Positions 29,901 through 40,688 of a stretch of DNA of 64,000 bases are shown piece by piece. The DNA is from Promicromonospora sukumoe. Lineage in GTDB: Bacteria; Actinomycetota; Actinomycetes; Actinomycetales; Cellulomonadaceae. Position numbers and translations under genes: made by a program. The notes under the pieces are model-generated. The model made no database searches and was not told where the DNA came from. It saw only the letters and a program-made list of their open reading frames with translations. The stretch spans positions 3,658,001 through 3,722,000 of the forward strand of contig NZ_JACGWV010000001.1 of assembly GCF_014137995.1 (NCBI RefSeq), read 5' to 3'. Position 1 is the first letter of the stretch. Each line of letters begins with the position of its first letter.

Positions 29901-30919
29901 AGCGCGAACGCCTTCCGTCGGCGGACCAGCGCGATGAGCACCGGGGCGCCGACGAACGCGGTGACGATGCCGACCGGCATCTCGCCGGGCCAGAGCACGA
30001 CGCGCGCGAGGACGTCGGCGGTGAGCAGCAGCACGGGGGCGAAGAGCAGGGTCAGCGCGATGATCCAGCGCTGGTCGGGTCCGGCGACCCAGCGGGCGAC
30101 GTGCGGCACCATCAGGCCGATGAACGAGATGGGCCCGACGATCGCCGTCGCTCCCCCGGCCAGCAGCGTCACCGCGAGGACGGCGGCGACCCGCGTGACC
30201 CAGACGGTGGAGCCGAGCGCGGTGGCGACGTCGTCGCCCAGGGCGAGGGCGTTCAGGGAGCCGCCGAGCAGCAGCGCCGTGACGAGCCCGATCGCGAGGA
30301 AGGGCAGCACCGGGGTGGCGACCTGCCAGCCGCGGTCCACGAGCGAGCCGGTCTCCCAGGTCAGCAGGGCGTTGAACGTGCGCGGCTCCGCGATGCGCAG
30401 GCCGGAGACGATGCCGGCGAGCACGGCGGTGAGCGCGACGCCGGCCAGGGTGAGCCGGACGGGGTCGACGCGCGCGGTGCCGGAGCCGCCGACCAGCGCG
30501 ACCGCGACCGTCGCGACGAGCGCCCCGGCCAGGGCCAGCCACACGTACTGCTCGGGGCTGCTGAACCCGAGGAACACGATGCCGAGCGCGACGAAGAACG
30601 ACGAGCCGGCCGTGACGCCGAGGATGCCGGGGTCGGCGAGCGGGTTGCGGGTGACGGCCTGGATGAGCGCGCCGGCGACGCCGAGGGCGATGCCGACCGC
30701 GCAGCCGATCACGGTGCGCGGGACGCGCAGCTCGACGACCGCGTGCCGGTCCCCGGCGGGGACGTCCTGGCCGAGCAGGGCCGCGACGACGACGTCGGGT
30801 GCGACGGGTCTGCTGCCGATCGCGAGGCTGGCGACGATCACGACGAGCAGCGCCACGGTGCCGGCACCGAGGGCGAGGTAGCGGGTCGCGACGGGGTGCT
30901 GGACCGATGAGTTGGGCAT
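29897..30919 (-). CDS. Iron-siderophore permease (FecCD family) 1, copy 1
   Basis: 340 residues, about ten membrane helices. Signatures are VELRVPRTVIGCAVGIALG, GALIQAVTRNPLADPGILG and GPISFIGLMVPHVAR. It is the first gene of the leftward operon; the iron box lies immediately before its ATG, so transcription should rise under iron shortage. Confidence 0.93.
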   Translation of the reverse strand: MPNSSVQHPVATRYLALGAGTVALLVVIVASLAIGSRPVAPDVVVAALLGQDVPAGDRHAVVELRVPRTVIGCAVGIALGVAGALIQAVTRNPLADPGILGVTAGSSFFVALGIVFLGFSSPEQYVWLALAGALVATVAVALVGGSGTARVDPVRLTLAGVALTAVLAGIVSGLRIAEPRTFNALLTWETGSLVDRGWQVATPVLPFLAIGLVTALLLGGSLNALALGDDVATALGSTVWVTRVAAVLAVTLLAGGATAIVGPISFIGLMVPHVARWVAGPDQRWIIALTLLFAPVLLLTADVLARVVLWPGEMPVGIVTAFVGAPVLIALVRRRKAFAL

Positions 30920-30922
30920 AAC

Positions 30923-30941
30923 GGAGGTTAGGCTAACCTAA
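30923..30941. promoter_or_regulatory. DtxR/IdeR iron box, copy 1
   Basis: GGAGGTTAGGCTAACCTAA matches the 19-bp DtxR/IdeR consensus TTAGGTTAGGCTAACCTAA at 17 positions. It lies 3 bp before permease 1 and 69 bp before the binding-protein gene on the other strand, so one site can control both directions. Iron-loaded repressor would shut uptake down. Confidence 0.85.
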
Positions 30942-31009
30942 TCGAGGCGCTGGTCAAGCACCGCGCCCATCCCTTACGCCTGCCTTCCCACGGAAGAGAG
31001 CTCCACCCG

Positions 31010-31990
31010 ATGCGTCCCCCTCGCCTGCTCGCCGCCACCCTGGTGGTCCCCGTCCTCGCGCTCGCCGCGTGCTCCGCCGAGACGGCCCCGCCGTCCGCGG
31101 AGGGCTCCGCGGCCGCCGGCGGGGCCTTCCCCGTCACGGTGGAGACCAAGTTCGAGCCGGTGACGATCGACGAGCAGCCCGAGCGCGTGGTCGCGCTCGG
31201 CTGGGGCGACGCCGAGGTCGCGCTCGAGCTCGGCGTGCAGCCGGTCGGGGCGTCCGACTGGCTCGCCTTCGGCGGCGACGGCGTCGGCCCCTGGTCGGAG
31301 GGCTACGACGAGGCGCCCGAGATCCTCGGCACCCTGGAGCTGTCGTACGAGGCGGTCGCCGCGCTTGAGCCCGACCTCATCCTCGACACCCACTCCTCCG
31401 GCGACCAGGAGCGCTACGACCGGCTCTCGTCCATCGCCCCCACCGTCGGCGTCCCCGAGGGCGGCGACTCGTACCACACGGACTACGACGTGCAGGTGAC
31501 GATGATCGCCCAGGCCCTGGGCGTGCCCGAGGAGGGCGACGCGCTGCTCGGCGGCGTCGACGAGGCGTTCGAGCAGGCCGCCGCCGACCACCCCGAGTGG
31601 GCCGGCACCACCTTCACCGCCGCCACCCGCACCAGCGAGGGCTGGGGCGCCTACGTCAACGACGGGCGCTCGCTTTTCATGGAGCGGCTCGGCTTCGAGG
31701 CCAGCCCCACCATCACCGACCTGCCCGTCGAGGAGAACGGCTGGAGCGTGCGCATCTCCGAGGAGCAGCTCGACCTGCTGGACTCCGACCTGATCGTCGC
31801 GTTCCCCATCTGGATCGACGCCAAGGAGATCACCGACGACGCCGGCTGGAAGCAGATCCCGGCGGTCGCCGACGGCCGCGCCGTCGTCATCGGCGACGAC
31901 CTCTCCGCCGCGTACTCGCTCGGCACGCCCGCCGCGCAGCTCTACGCGCTGGACGAGCTCACGCCGCTGATCGAGGACGCGCTGAGCTGA
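31010..31990 (+). CDS. Iron-siderophore binding lipoprotein, copy 1
   Basis: 326 residues. The signal peptide ends in a lipobox LAACS; then a class III (helical-backbone) binding protein with QPERVVALGWGDAEVALELGV, LDTHSSGDQERYDRLSSIAPT and an extended C-terminal lobe. It captures ferric siderophore outside the membrane and hands it to the FecCD permeases encoded divergently. The stop overlaps the start of the SIP gene. Confidence 0.92.
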   Translation: MRPPRLLAATLVVPVLALAACSAETAPPSAEGSAAAGGAFPVTVETKFEPVTIDEQPERVVALGWGDAEVALELGVQPVGASDWLAFGGDGVGPWSEGYDEAPEILGTLELSYEAVAALEPDLILDTHSSGDQERYDRLSSIAPTVGVPEGGDSYHTDYDVQVTMIAQALGVPEEGDALLGGVDEAFEQAAADHPEWAGTTFTAATRTSEGWGAYVNDGRSLFMERLGFEASPTITDLPVEENGWSVRISEEQLDLLDSDLIVAFPIWIDAKEITDDAGWKQIPAVADGRAVVIGDDLSAAYSLGTPAAQLYALDELTPLIEDALS

Positions 31991-32811
31991 TGACGACGCT
32001 CACCTCGACCCGGCCGCTGAAGCCAGCCGCCGCGTCCGTGCGCACCTTCGAGGTCGTCGGCAGCCACGCCGTCTCGCCCGGGTTCCGGCGGGTCACGCTG
32101 CAGAGCACCGGGGACGGCTTCGAGGACGAGTTCGAGCCTTTCGGCCACGACCACTGGTTCCGGCTCTTCTTCGCCGACGTCGGACAGCCGCTGCACCTGC
32201 CGTTCGGCGCGGCCGACGGCTGGTACGCGCGCCTGCTCGCGATGCCGGACGCGATCCGCCCCGCCGTGCGCAACTACACGGTGCGCGAGGCGCGGCGGGC
32301 GGGCGACCGCTGGCAGCTCGACGTCGACTTCGTCGTACACCGGGACGCGGCCGGCCAGGTGGACGGCGCCGGGGCGAGGTGGGCGCAGCGGTGTCGCACC
32401 GGCGAGCTCGTCGGGCTGCTCGACCAGGGCCGCATCTTCAACGCCGACGAGCACGACGGGCCCGTCCTGGTGATCGCCGACGAGTCCGGCCTGCCCGGCG
32501 TCGAGGGCATCGCGCACGCGCTCGGCGACCGCGAGGTGACGTACCTGCTGGAGGTGCCGCACGCGGCGGACCGGCGCGCGCTGCCCGCCGCCGACGTCCG
32601 CTGGGTGGTGCGCGACGGCGGCCGGCCCGCCGGGGCGAGCGCCCTCGACGCGCTGCGGGCGACCCGGGTCGACCCTGGGGCCTACGTGTACGTGGTGGGC
32701 GAGGCGTCGTTCACGCTGGCGGCGCGGGCGCACTGCCTGGAGGCCGGGGTGCCGAAGTCGCGCGTCGACTTCTGCGCGTACTGGCGGACAGACCGGGTGC
32801 GGTCGGCCTGA
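31990..32811 (+). CDS. Siderophore-interacting reductase (SIP/ViuB family), copy 1
   Basis: 273 residues. RNYTVREARR is the FAD-binding RxYT motif; VLVIADESGLPGVEGIAHAL and the end VDFCAYWRTDR are typical of the family. SIPs reduce ferric siderophores in the cytoplasm with NAD(P)H or ferredoxin electrons to release iron. It overlaps the binding-protein gene (TGATG), so uptake and release are co-expressed under the iron box. Confidence 0.93.
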   Translation: MTTLTSTRPLKPAAASVRTFEVVGSHAVSPGFRRVTLQSTGDGFEDEFEPFGHDHWFRLFFADVGQPLHLPFGAADGWYARLLAMPDAIRPAVRNYTVREARRAGDRWQLDVDFVVHRDAAGQVDGAGARWAQRCRTGELVGLLDQGRIFNADEHDGPVLVIADESGLPGVEGIAHALGDREVTYLLEVPHAADRRALPAADVRWVVRDGGRPAGASALDALRATRVDPGAYVYVVGEASFTLAARAHCLEAGVPKSRVDFCAYWRTDRVRSA

Positions 32812-32841
32812 GGTCGGCCCTTCGCTTCGAGATCGGCACCT

Positions 32842-32881
32842 GGCACCGAGATCGGTCCATCGATGGACCGATCTCGGTGCC
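32842..32881. terminator. Perfect 40-bp palindrome after SIP gene, copy 1
   Basis: 20-bp arms meet without a spacer around 32861/32862 (CCATC/GATGG at the centre). It starts 31 nt after the SIP stop, where a terminator is expected. A spacerless palindrome of this length is unusual for a plain terminator and may also be a protein-binding site. Confidence 0.65.
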
Positions 32882-32944
32882 GACTGCCGACTTCGCCCGG
32901 CACCCTGGCCGACCGGTGCGGCCGGGGCCACTAGCCTGGGCCTC

Positions 32945-33514
32945 ATGGGGTTACGTTCCTGGTTCGGGCGCCGCCCGCAGAAGGCGGTCCGCCGCGCCGT
33001 CCGCTCGCACCGCACCGACGCCGTGCTGGCCCAGGCCCCGCTGGTCACGTCCGCGGGCGAGGCGTGGGCGTTCGCGACGCGCGCCGAGCTGCTGCTGATC
33101 TCCGCGCCCGAGGCCGCCGGCGGCCAGGGGGACGCGGAGAGCAGGGGCGCGCCGTCCGTCGTCGTGCACCGGGAGTGGGCCGACGTGGACCGGGCGACCT
33201 ACGACACCGACTCCAACGTGATCCGGGTGCACTGGGTCGACGGCGAGGAGCCGACGCCGCTCACCCTCGACGGCCGGCGCAACGTGCTGCCGCAGGTGCT
33301 GCGCGAGCGGGTGCAGTGGTCGGTGGTGCTCGCGGAGCCGGTCAAGCTGTCGGGCGGGCGGTCCGCCCGCGTCGCCGTCCGCCGTCGGGCCGACGGCGAG
33401 CTGTTCTCCCAGGTGATCGGCGGGCGCGGCGTCGACCTGTCGGACCCGGAGGCCGCGCGGGCGCTCGACGCCGCCGAGGCACGGGTGCGGAGCGCGGCGG
33501 GGTTGCCGGCCTAG
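32945..33514 (+). CDS. Conserved hypothetical actinobacterial protein, copy 1
   Basis: 189 residues starting MGLRSWFGRR with a basic N-terminal helix, then a beta-rich part (EAWAFATRAELLLISA, VIRVHWVDGEEPTPLTLDG) and a helical end. No membrane segment. The pattern is seen in conserved actinobacterial proteins without known function. Confidence 0.75.
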   Translation: MGLRSWFGRRPQKAVRRAVRSHRTDAVLAQAPLVTSAGEAWAFATRAELLLISAPEAAGGQGDAESRGAPSVVVHREWADVDRATYDTDSNVIRVHWVDGEEPTPLTLDGRRNVLPQVLRERVQWSVVLAEPVKLSGGRSARVAVRRRADGELFSQVIGGRGVDLSDPEAARALDAAEARVRSAAGLPA

Positions 33515-33534
33515 TTTTCTACCGGCCGCGCGCC

Positions 33535-35083
<1,549 letters not shown>

Positions 35084-35092
35084 GGATGTCAT

Positions 35093-35154
35093 GGTCTAGC
35101 CAGCGATTACGCCCGAAACTCCCCGTGTTTCCGGGCGCAATCGCTGGGTAGACC
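35093..35154. terminator. Long hairpin after AKR gene, copy 1
   Basis: Arms about 35093-35119 and 35127-35154 pair with few mismatches. The right arm reads as TCTACCCAGCGATTGCGCCC on the complement and is closely related to the left arm of the hairpin at 20094. It may end AKR transcription. Confidence 0.65.
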
Positions 35155-35289
35155 CTGACTTCCGTGCGGGGCCGATCGGGTGTGATCGACGACGCTGTGG
35201 CGGAGTCCGGATATGAGTCGGGACTACCCGCTGGAACCTGTTAGAGTTTTCACCGGTCGCCCACCCGGTCACGGGACGGGCGCTAGCGA

Positions 35290-35365
<76 letters not shown>

Positions 35366-35423
35366 GAACGAGGTCCTGAATCCCTTCTTGACGTGGGGAT
35401 TCGGGGCCTCGCCGTTTTCCCGG

Positions 35424-36110
35424 TCAGCCTTGGTCAGAACGCCTGCGTGTCGGCTGATCCGCCCGCACACGTCTGGTGTCGTACGCCCACATCGCGACCT
35501 CGACGCGGTTGCGGGCGCCGAGCTTGGTCATCAACGACGCGACGTGGGTCTTGACCGTGCTCAGGCCGACGAAGAGCACGGCGCCGATCTCGGCGTTGGT
35601 TCGGCCCCGTGCCACGAGCGCGAGCACCTCCTCCTCACGCTCGGTGAGCGGGTCGATGGGCTGGACCGGTGCCGCCGGTGCCTGGTCGGCGAAGGACGCC
35701 AGCAGCCGGCGGGTCACGTTGGGGGCGATCAGCGCGTCCCCGTCGGCCGCCGCGTGGATGGCCTGGACGAGGAGCTCCGGCCCGGCGTCCTTGAGCAGGA
35801 AGCCGCGAGCGCCGGCGCGTAGGGCGCCGAGGACGTACTCGTCGAGGTCGAAGGTGGTGATCACGACGACCGCCATCGGGTCCGCCACGTCCTGCCCGGC
35901 CAGGCGCCGCGTCACCTCGACGCCGTCGATCCCGGGCATCCGGATGTCGACGAGGAGGACGTCGGGACGCAGCCGGGTCGCCAGGTCGAGCGCTGCGAGC
36001 CCGTCCGCTGCCTCCCCCACGACCTCGACGTCGGGTTGCGCGCCGAGGATCATCACCAGCCCGGTCCGGACGAGGTCCTGGTCGTCGGCCACGACGACAC
36101 GGATGCTCAT
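35424..36110 (-). CDS. NarL/LuxR-type response regulator, copy 1
   Basis: 228 residues. Receiver domain with acidic pocket DDQ (9-11), phosphoacceptor Asp55 in LVDIRMPG and Lys in FLLKDAGPE; C-terminal LuxR helix-turn-helix with LTEREEEVLALVARGRTNAEI and STVKTHV. It overlaps the kinase gene by 4 nt, so the two form a system. The signal and targets are unknown. Confidence 0.93.
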   Translation of the reverse strand: MSIRVVVADDQDLVRTGLVMILGAQPDVEVVGEAADGLAALDLATRLRPDVLLVDIRMPGIDGVEVTRRLAGQDVADPMAVVVITTFDLDEYVLGALRAGARGFLLKDAGPELLVQAIHAAADGDALIAPNVTRRLLASFADQAPAAPVQPIDPLTEREEEVLALVARGRTNAEIGAVLFVGLSTVKTHVASLMTKLGARNRVEVAMWAYDTRRVRADQPTRRRSDQG

Positions 36111-37246
36111 GCCGACACCTCCACTGGCAGCACGGCCTCGACCGTCCAGCCGCCCTCGGGCCTGGGCCCCGCGGAGAACGATCCGCCGAGGAGCTGGGCG
36201 CGTTCGGCCATGCCCAGCAGGCCGAACCCGGGCTCCGGGACCGGCCCGGGCTCGGCCTGCCCGTCGTCGCTGACCCGCAGCCTGACGATGTCGCCCTCCC
36301 GGCGGACGTCGATCCCGACGCGGGTCGCGCTCCGGGCGTGACGTACGGCGTTAGTCAGTGACTCCTGCGCGAGCCGGTAGAGCGCGGTGTCCACGGGTGG
36401 TGCCAGCCGGGTCAACGAGCCGTTCAGCGTGACCTCGACGGTGGGATTGGTGTCGGCGCGCGCCAGAGCAGGCAGGTCCGCGACACCGAGCTGCGGTGAG
36501 TAGGCGACGGCTTCCTCCTCACGCAGCACCCGCACCATGGATCTCATCTCCGCCAGGGTTCGCGAGGCCTCGGACTCGATCGCGGCCAGGACCTCGGCAG
36601 CCTTCTCGGGCTGGACACCGGCGACCACGCCACCGGCCTGCGCCTGCACCGCGATGGCCGAGACATGGTGGGCCACGGTGTCGTGCAGCTCGCGCGCCAG
36701 CGCCACCCGCTCCTGGTTACGGATCTCGCGCTGCTGACGATGCGAGAGGGCCGCGCGGTAGCGGAACACCACCGCGAGGGCGACGACCAGCAGCAGGAGG
36801 ACGCTCCCGCCGAAGACGTCGGTCCAGCCCGCGGAGGTGGCGTACATCCCGAGCACGACGATGACCGCCACGAACGCCGTCCCCAGGACGATCTCCCGTC
36901 CCGAGCCCCACCGCACCAGGGCGTAGAGCAGGATCAGGACGGCGATCATGGAGTAGAGGCCGAGGTCCCCGGCGTGCGCCGTCAGCTGCAGGACCGAGAG
37001 CACCCCGGCGACGCCCCACCCGACCAGAACGGCCAGGAGGGGGCGACTCCGCCGCCAGAGCAGTGCGGGCACCAGCGCCAGGGCGAGCACCGTCACCACG
37101 GGCCGCCAGGCCAGCCCCGGCCGAACGATGCCCTCGACCAGGGCGGCGGCCGCGAACACGCCCGCCAGCAGCCAGTCGAGCCGACCGACGGGTCGGGCGT
37201 CAGCAGGCCGCGGCTCGTGCCAGACGGAGCGCCGGAAGGTGACCAC
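36107..37246 (-). CDS. Sensor histidine kinase (HisKA_3), copy 1
   Basis: 379 residues. Five to six membrane helices in the first 165 residues, almost without loops, so the signal is probably sensed within the membrane. The dimerisation helix carries the phosphoacceptor in ARELHDTVAHHVSAIAVQAQ, the ATPase domain has LAQESLTNAVRHA (N box) and GFGLLGMAER (G box). It acts with the adjacent NarL-type regulator. Confidence 0.93.
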   Translation of the reverse strand: MVTFRRSVWHEPRPADARPVGRLDWLLAGVFAAAALVEGIVRPGLAWRPVVTVLALALVPALLWRRSRPLLAVLVGWGVAGVLSVLQLTAHAGDLGLYSMIAVLILLYALVRWGSGREIVLGTAFVAVIVVLGMYATSAGWTDVFGGSVLLLLVVALAVVFRYRAALSHRQQREIRNQERVALARELHDTVAHHVSAIAVQAQAGGVVAGVQPEKAAEVLAAIESEASRTLAEMRSMVRVLREEEAVAYSPQLGVADLPALARADTNPTVEVTLNGSLTRLAPPVDTALYRLAQESLTNAVRHARSATRVGIDVRREGDIVRLRVSDDGQAEPGPVPEPGFGLLGMAERAQLLGGSFSAGPRPEGGWTVEAVLPVEVSA

Positions 37247-37408
37247 GGCTCCAGCCTAGGGATCGGTGTGCCCCGGCGTACCGGCCGAAAGCATGAGATG
37301 GAGGCCCTTCCATCGGCCAGGTGAACTCCGGCCTCCGGGCCGGTGTGCGAGCCGTTGCACTCAGCGAGCGTGGACCTATCGATCCTCACCACGACAACGG
37401 AGCCCACC

Positions 37409-37897
37409 ATGAGCACATCGCAGCCCACCACCACGCTGGAAGACCCGCGCATCCCGGTGCGAGCAAAGCTCGCCGCGGCGTGGACCAGCTTCATGTTCCT
37501 GTACGCCTACGTGGACATTCTTGGCTTCTTCACGCCTGGCATCGTCAAGGACATCCTCGCCGGCCGGGTCTACGAGTTCGACCTCTCCCAGACCTTCTCG
37601 ACGACGGCGCTGACCCTCATGGCCGTCCCGATCTTCATGGTCGTGCTGTCGATGACGCTGCCCGCCCGCGCGAGCCGCATCGCTAACCTCGTTGTGGCCG
37701 CGCTCTACGTCCCCGTCACGGTCTTCAACGTGGCGGGCGGGTTCTGGCTGTACTTCTACGGCCTCGGCGTCGTACTGGAACTGATCGTTCTCGCCCTCAT
37801 CCTGCGATACGCCTGGACCTGGCCCCGCACCGCACGGTCGGCGAGCCTGGCAACCGGCGCGGACCGTGAAGGCGTTCGCGCCCGGCAGCGAGCGTGA
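37409..37897 (+). CDS. DUF6326 family membrane protein, copy 1
   Basis: 162 residues with four membrane helices. The N-terminal pattern FMFLYAYVDILGFFTPG is typical of DUF6326. The ATG at 37409 has GGAG upstream. It diverges from the two-component genes, so it is a candidate target of that system. Function unknown. Confidence 0.8.
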   Translation: MSTSQPTTTLEDPRIPVRAKLAAAWTSFMFLYAYVDILGFFTPGIVKDILAGRVYEFDLSQTFSTTALTLMAVPIFMVVLSMTLPARASRIANLVVAALYVPVTVFNVAGGFWLYFYGLGVVLELIVLALILRYAWTWPRTARSASLATGADREGVRARQRA

Positions 37898-37917
37898 ACC
37901 CAGGTGCGGTCCTTGTC

Positions 37918-37947
37918 GGTCGCTGGTTGAAGTCCGACTGCGGGAGC
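37918..37947 (+). pseudogene. Degenerate tRNA-Asn 3' end, copy 1
   Basis: 26 of 30 bases match the tRNA-Asn 3' end at about 35333-35362 in the same orientation; the changes (for example T to C, C to G) break T-arm pairing. The segment between the intact tRNA and this scar holds the two-component system and the DUF6326 gene, as in a small tRNA-targeted island that has lost its integrase. Confidence 0.6.
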
Positions 37948-37953
37948 ATCTCG

Positions 37954-37994
37954 GAGGCCCCGAACACCCGGATGACCTGGGTGTTCGGGGCCTC
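37954..37994. terminator. Terminator after DUF6326 gene, copy 1
   Basis: A 16-bp perfect stem (37954-37969 with 37979-37994) and a 9-nt loop, 57 nt after the gene. Confidence 0.8.
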
Positions 37995-38113
37995 TCTCGC
38001 TTGGCTGCAGATGTGAGGGACGCCCGACGTGCCCTACACGGACTTGAAACCGCCTCGGTCCGTAGTCCAGCGATAGTCGTCTGCGGGTGCGCTGGGGCTC
38101 GGGGCGCAGCCTC

Positions 38114-38446
38114 GGTGCGGCGCCACGTATGACCGTCACGATCGACGCCCATGGCGAGGACCTTCGCGTCAGCAGACCCGATCTCCTCCCACAGGTGCTC
38201 GGAGACAAGCCGCAGCCCACCCTCGACCGGGTCGACATCGGGGAAGACGTCGCGCGCGCTGTCGCGAGCCGATGCGATGAAGCGCTCCAGCCCCTGGAGG
38301 TCGACGACGAACTCCACCGGCGTGGCGTCAGGCGACACCTGCACCAGCGCGCGAGCCTCGCGCGCGTCGACCGCGATCTGGCCCACGACGTCAACACCGC
38401 GAGAGATGAGATCACAGGCGAGGTTCGGGATCGAGTCGGGGTTCAC
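38114..38446 (-). CDS. Hypothetical protein, probably 3'-truncated, copy 1
   Basis: A GTG-started frame of plausible coding quality for about 110 residues (MNPDSIPNLACDLISRGVD..., GLERFIASARDSARDVFPDVDPVEGGLRL). Beyond residue 110 the frame stays open but runs through tRNA-like sequence, a terminator and the antisense of the DUF6326 gene, so the native end seems lost. Both copies show the same structure, so this is not a consensus error. No family is recognised. Confidence 0.5.
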
Positions 38447-38523
38447 GACAGAGTCCTCGGCTGGTCGACGGGAAGAGCCAGAAACCGCAGCTGCACAGCC
38501 ACGCCGACGCTACAGTCTGCTGC

Positions 38524-39134
38524 GTGCTGCGACGATTTCGCGCCTACTGGGCCGACGAGGACGAGTGGCACTGGTTCGAGCTCGACGACGAGGGATACGC
38601 GTCCAGACACGTGGTCCTGCGTAGCGGCGAGCCGATCGTGGCAGCACGCCAGGACCGGTTACTCGACTCAAGAGACCGGGCAGGGCTCCTTGGCGTTCAG
38701 CTTTACGAGGCCGTCTACGGCGTACTCGCAGAAGGTGTAGTGGGTACCCCTCCATCCGCGATCCCGGTCGAGGTCGACGAGTTCGACCACGTGTTCCAGG
38801 CAGCCGAGAACCAGCGGCGCTTCGAACGCACGACGACAGGCCCGTTCCCCTACGGGTCGCTCGTTCAGGGAACGTTCGGAACCACCCCTGGCCGCCTGGT
38901 GCCACAGGTACCTACGTCGACATCGGGCATTCCCCTGTCCACGGCTTCGTCGACGCTCTGTGGTTCCACCACAACAGGGCGTCATGGCCCGTTCCCGGGA
39001 CCCAGGCCGAGTTCAGAGTCGTCGATCTGCGGTGGCACTCGCTCCAGCTACGCCTCGAGCCCTCGAAGGTTCCGCACCCCGACCTGCCTTGGCCTCAGCC
39101 CTACGACTGGGACAACCACGAGTTCACGCGCTGA
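38524..39134 (+). pseudogene. Hypothetical 203-aa protein gene, frameshifted in copy 1
   Basis: It begins MLRRFRAYWADEDEWHWFELDDEG. Near 38884 one A is missing compared with copy 2 (AACCACC against AACCAACC), which changes the frame after residue 120. Copy 2 holds the intact frame at 42205-42816. A consensus error is more likely than true decay. No family is recognised. Confidence 0.7.
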
Positions 39135-39546
39135 CCGCGGCGTCCGTCAGTCGCATCAGCCCGGCCGCCGTCGTCCGAAAGCCGCAGCACTCCAGGTAGA
39201 AGCCCGCCCGGTCGGCCTCGAAGTCGACGTGCAGCCACTCGCACCCCAGGTCACGCGCAGCCGCGGCAGCCTCCGCGACCAGCGCACGCCCGATCCCCTG
39301 CCCCTGGTGTCCGGGCTCGACGACCGTGTCCAGCAGCACCGCGTGTACCCCGCCGTCACCGATCACATTGACGAACCCCACCAGGTTCCCTGCGGGATCA
39401 GCGGCCGTGATCCAGGTCAGGCTGTGCCGCTCCAGCCGCGCGGACCACGGTGTCACTGCCCCCGGAGGACTCTCGAACGCACGAGCGTGCAGGGCCGAGA
39501 GCGCGGCGTCGTCGACCGGGCCTCGGCGCACCAGGGTCATGTCCAT
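39124..39546 (-). CDS. GNAT acetyltransferase, copy 1
   Basis: 140 residues. The acetyl-CoA motif A is VVEPGHQGQGIGRALVAEA, with the end ECCGFRTTAAGLMRL typical of GNAT enzymes. Its 3' end overlaps the convergent 203-aa gene by about 11 nt. The acceptor is unknown. Confidence 0.88.
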   Translation of the reverse strand: MDMTLVRRGPVDDAALSALHARAFESPPGAVTPWSARLERHSLTWITAADPAGNLVGFVNVIGDGGVHAVLLDTVVEPGHQGQGIGRALVAEAAAAARDLGCEWLHVDFEADRAGFYLECCGFRTTAAGLMRLTDAAVSA

Positions 39547-39593
39547 CGCGGCACCCTACGCCGGGCCCGGAACAGCGGTGCCCCGAGCAAGCG

Positions 39594-40664
39594 TCAGACC
39601 GCCCGGGTCCGGTAGACGCTCCGGATGGCGGCGACGTCGTCAGGCACCAGCGGCATCATCGGCAACGATCCTGCTAGCGCGTCGAGTCGACGGCGGACCG
39701 TCGTGGCGATGCCCTTGCCGAGCGAGAACCGAGTCGCGGTAACGGCCCGCTCCGCACCAGCGACCAGCCGGAGCGCCTCGCGACTGCGGATGCCGGTGTG
39801 CGAGAGCACCAGGTGCCCGAGCCGGTGCGGCCCGCCCGACAAGGCAGCGGCGATCACGTCCGCCGCCTCGCCGTCGACCCGGTTGTCGGATGCGCTTAGC
39901 ACCCCGGCAGCGCGGACCCGGCCGAGGTCCAGCACCTCGACCCCGGCGTCCACCGCGGCGGCCGTGAGCACTGCTGCCCCGCCCGGTCCGATGCCGTTGC
40001 TGGCCACGGACAGCCGGGTGAGCGCGCCGTACGGTGCGGCGGTCAATGCCTCGGCGAGAGCCCGGGCGCCGTCGTCGCCCAGCCCCGGCCGCCGAGACGT
40101 ACAACTCGCCCAGCGCGCCCGCGGCCACCACGCGCGCGAACGAGGCCGCGCCGTCAGGACCGAGCTCGTTGCCGCCCACATAGGCACGGATCACCCCTCG
40201 CCCGCTCGCCGAGGCGGCGATCAGGGCGTCCGCCAGGACCGCCGTCCCCGGACCGTCGAGAGCGGTCTGGACCAGGTCAAGGGTGCGCAGGTCGCGCGCC
40301 GCCTCGACCAGGGCCGCTCCGGAGCGGCCGGCGTCCCTGCCGAGCGGGTTCCGCTTGAGCCAGACGCTGCGCACGGCGTGCGGGGAGCCCGCGAGCCGTT
40401 CCGCGATCGAGCACGCCCGCCGGCGGTGATGCCGTTGCACCCCAGGTAGAGCGTCTCGACACCCGCGCGGCTCACGCCGTCGGCCACCGCGACCGCTCCC
40501 GAGTCACCGAGGCCGTCGGTCCCGAGCAGCGCGTGCCGTACGACCCCCGGACGCAGCTCCTGCGCCACGCGCGCGCCGCCGTCGGGCCCGAGCGACTGCC
40601 TGCACAGGTCCAGCCGGCCGTCCGGCAGGGCGGTCCCCGCCGGGAAGTCCGTTCGTTGCCGCAC
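39594..40664 (-). pseudogene. Leucine-rich-repeat protein gene with two indels, copy 1
   Basis: Same gene as 40675-41745. Here one C is missing near 40416 and one C is extra near 40085, so about 110 codons between them are out of frame; the ends are in frame. The net length is unchanged. Both differences are in C runs and look like consensus errors. The gene starts exactly at the inversion centre, so its native 5' end is not shown in this copy. Confidence 0.75.
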
Positions 40665-40688
40665 CGGTGAGCCGGTGCGGCAACGAAC
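40651..40688. repeat. Inversion junction A
   Basis: Copies 1 and 2 meet head-to-head around 40669.5. The centre is CCGG-TGAG-CCGG: a 4-nt non-palindromic spacer (40668-40671) between arms that stay complementary for 13.8 kb. No transposase, IS end or tRNA is present at the centre. Confidence 0.9.

Noticed and set aside
28857..30542. A long fused frame across both permease genes
   Set aside because: The upstream part is out of frame with permease 1 and Arg-rich; the real genes overlap by 4 nt (GTGA).
38524..39615. A 363-codon frame in copy 1
   Set aside because: After about residue 120 it follows a frame created by a missing A and runs antisense through the GNAT gene; copy 2 shows the true 203-residue product.
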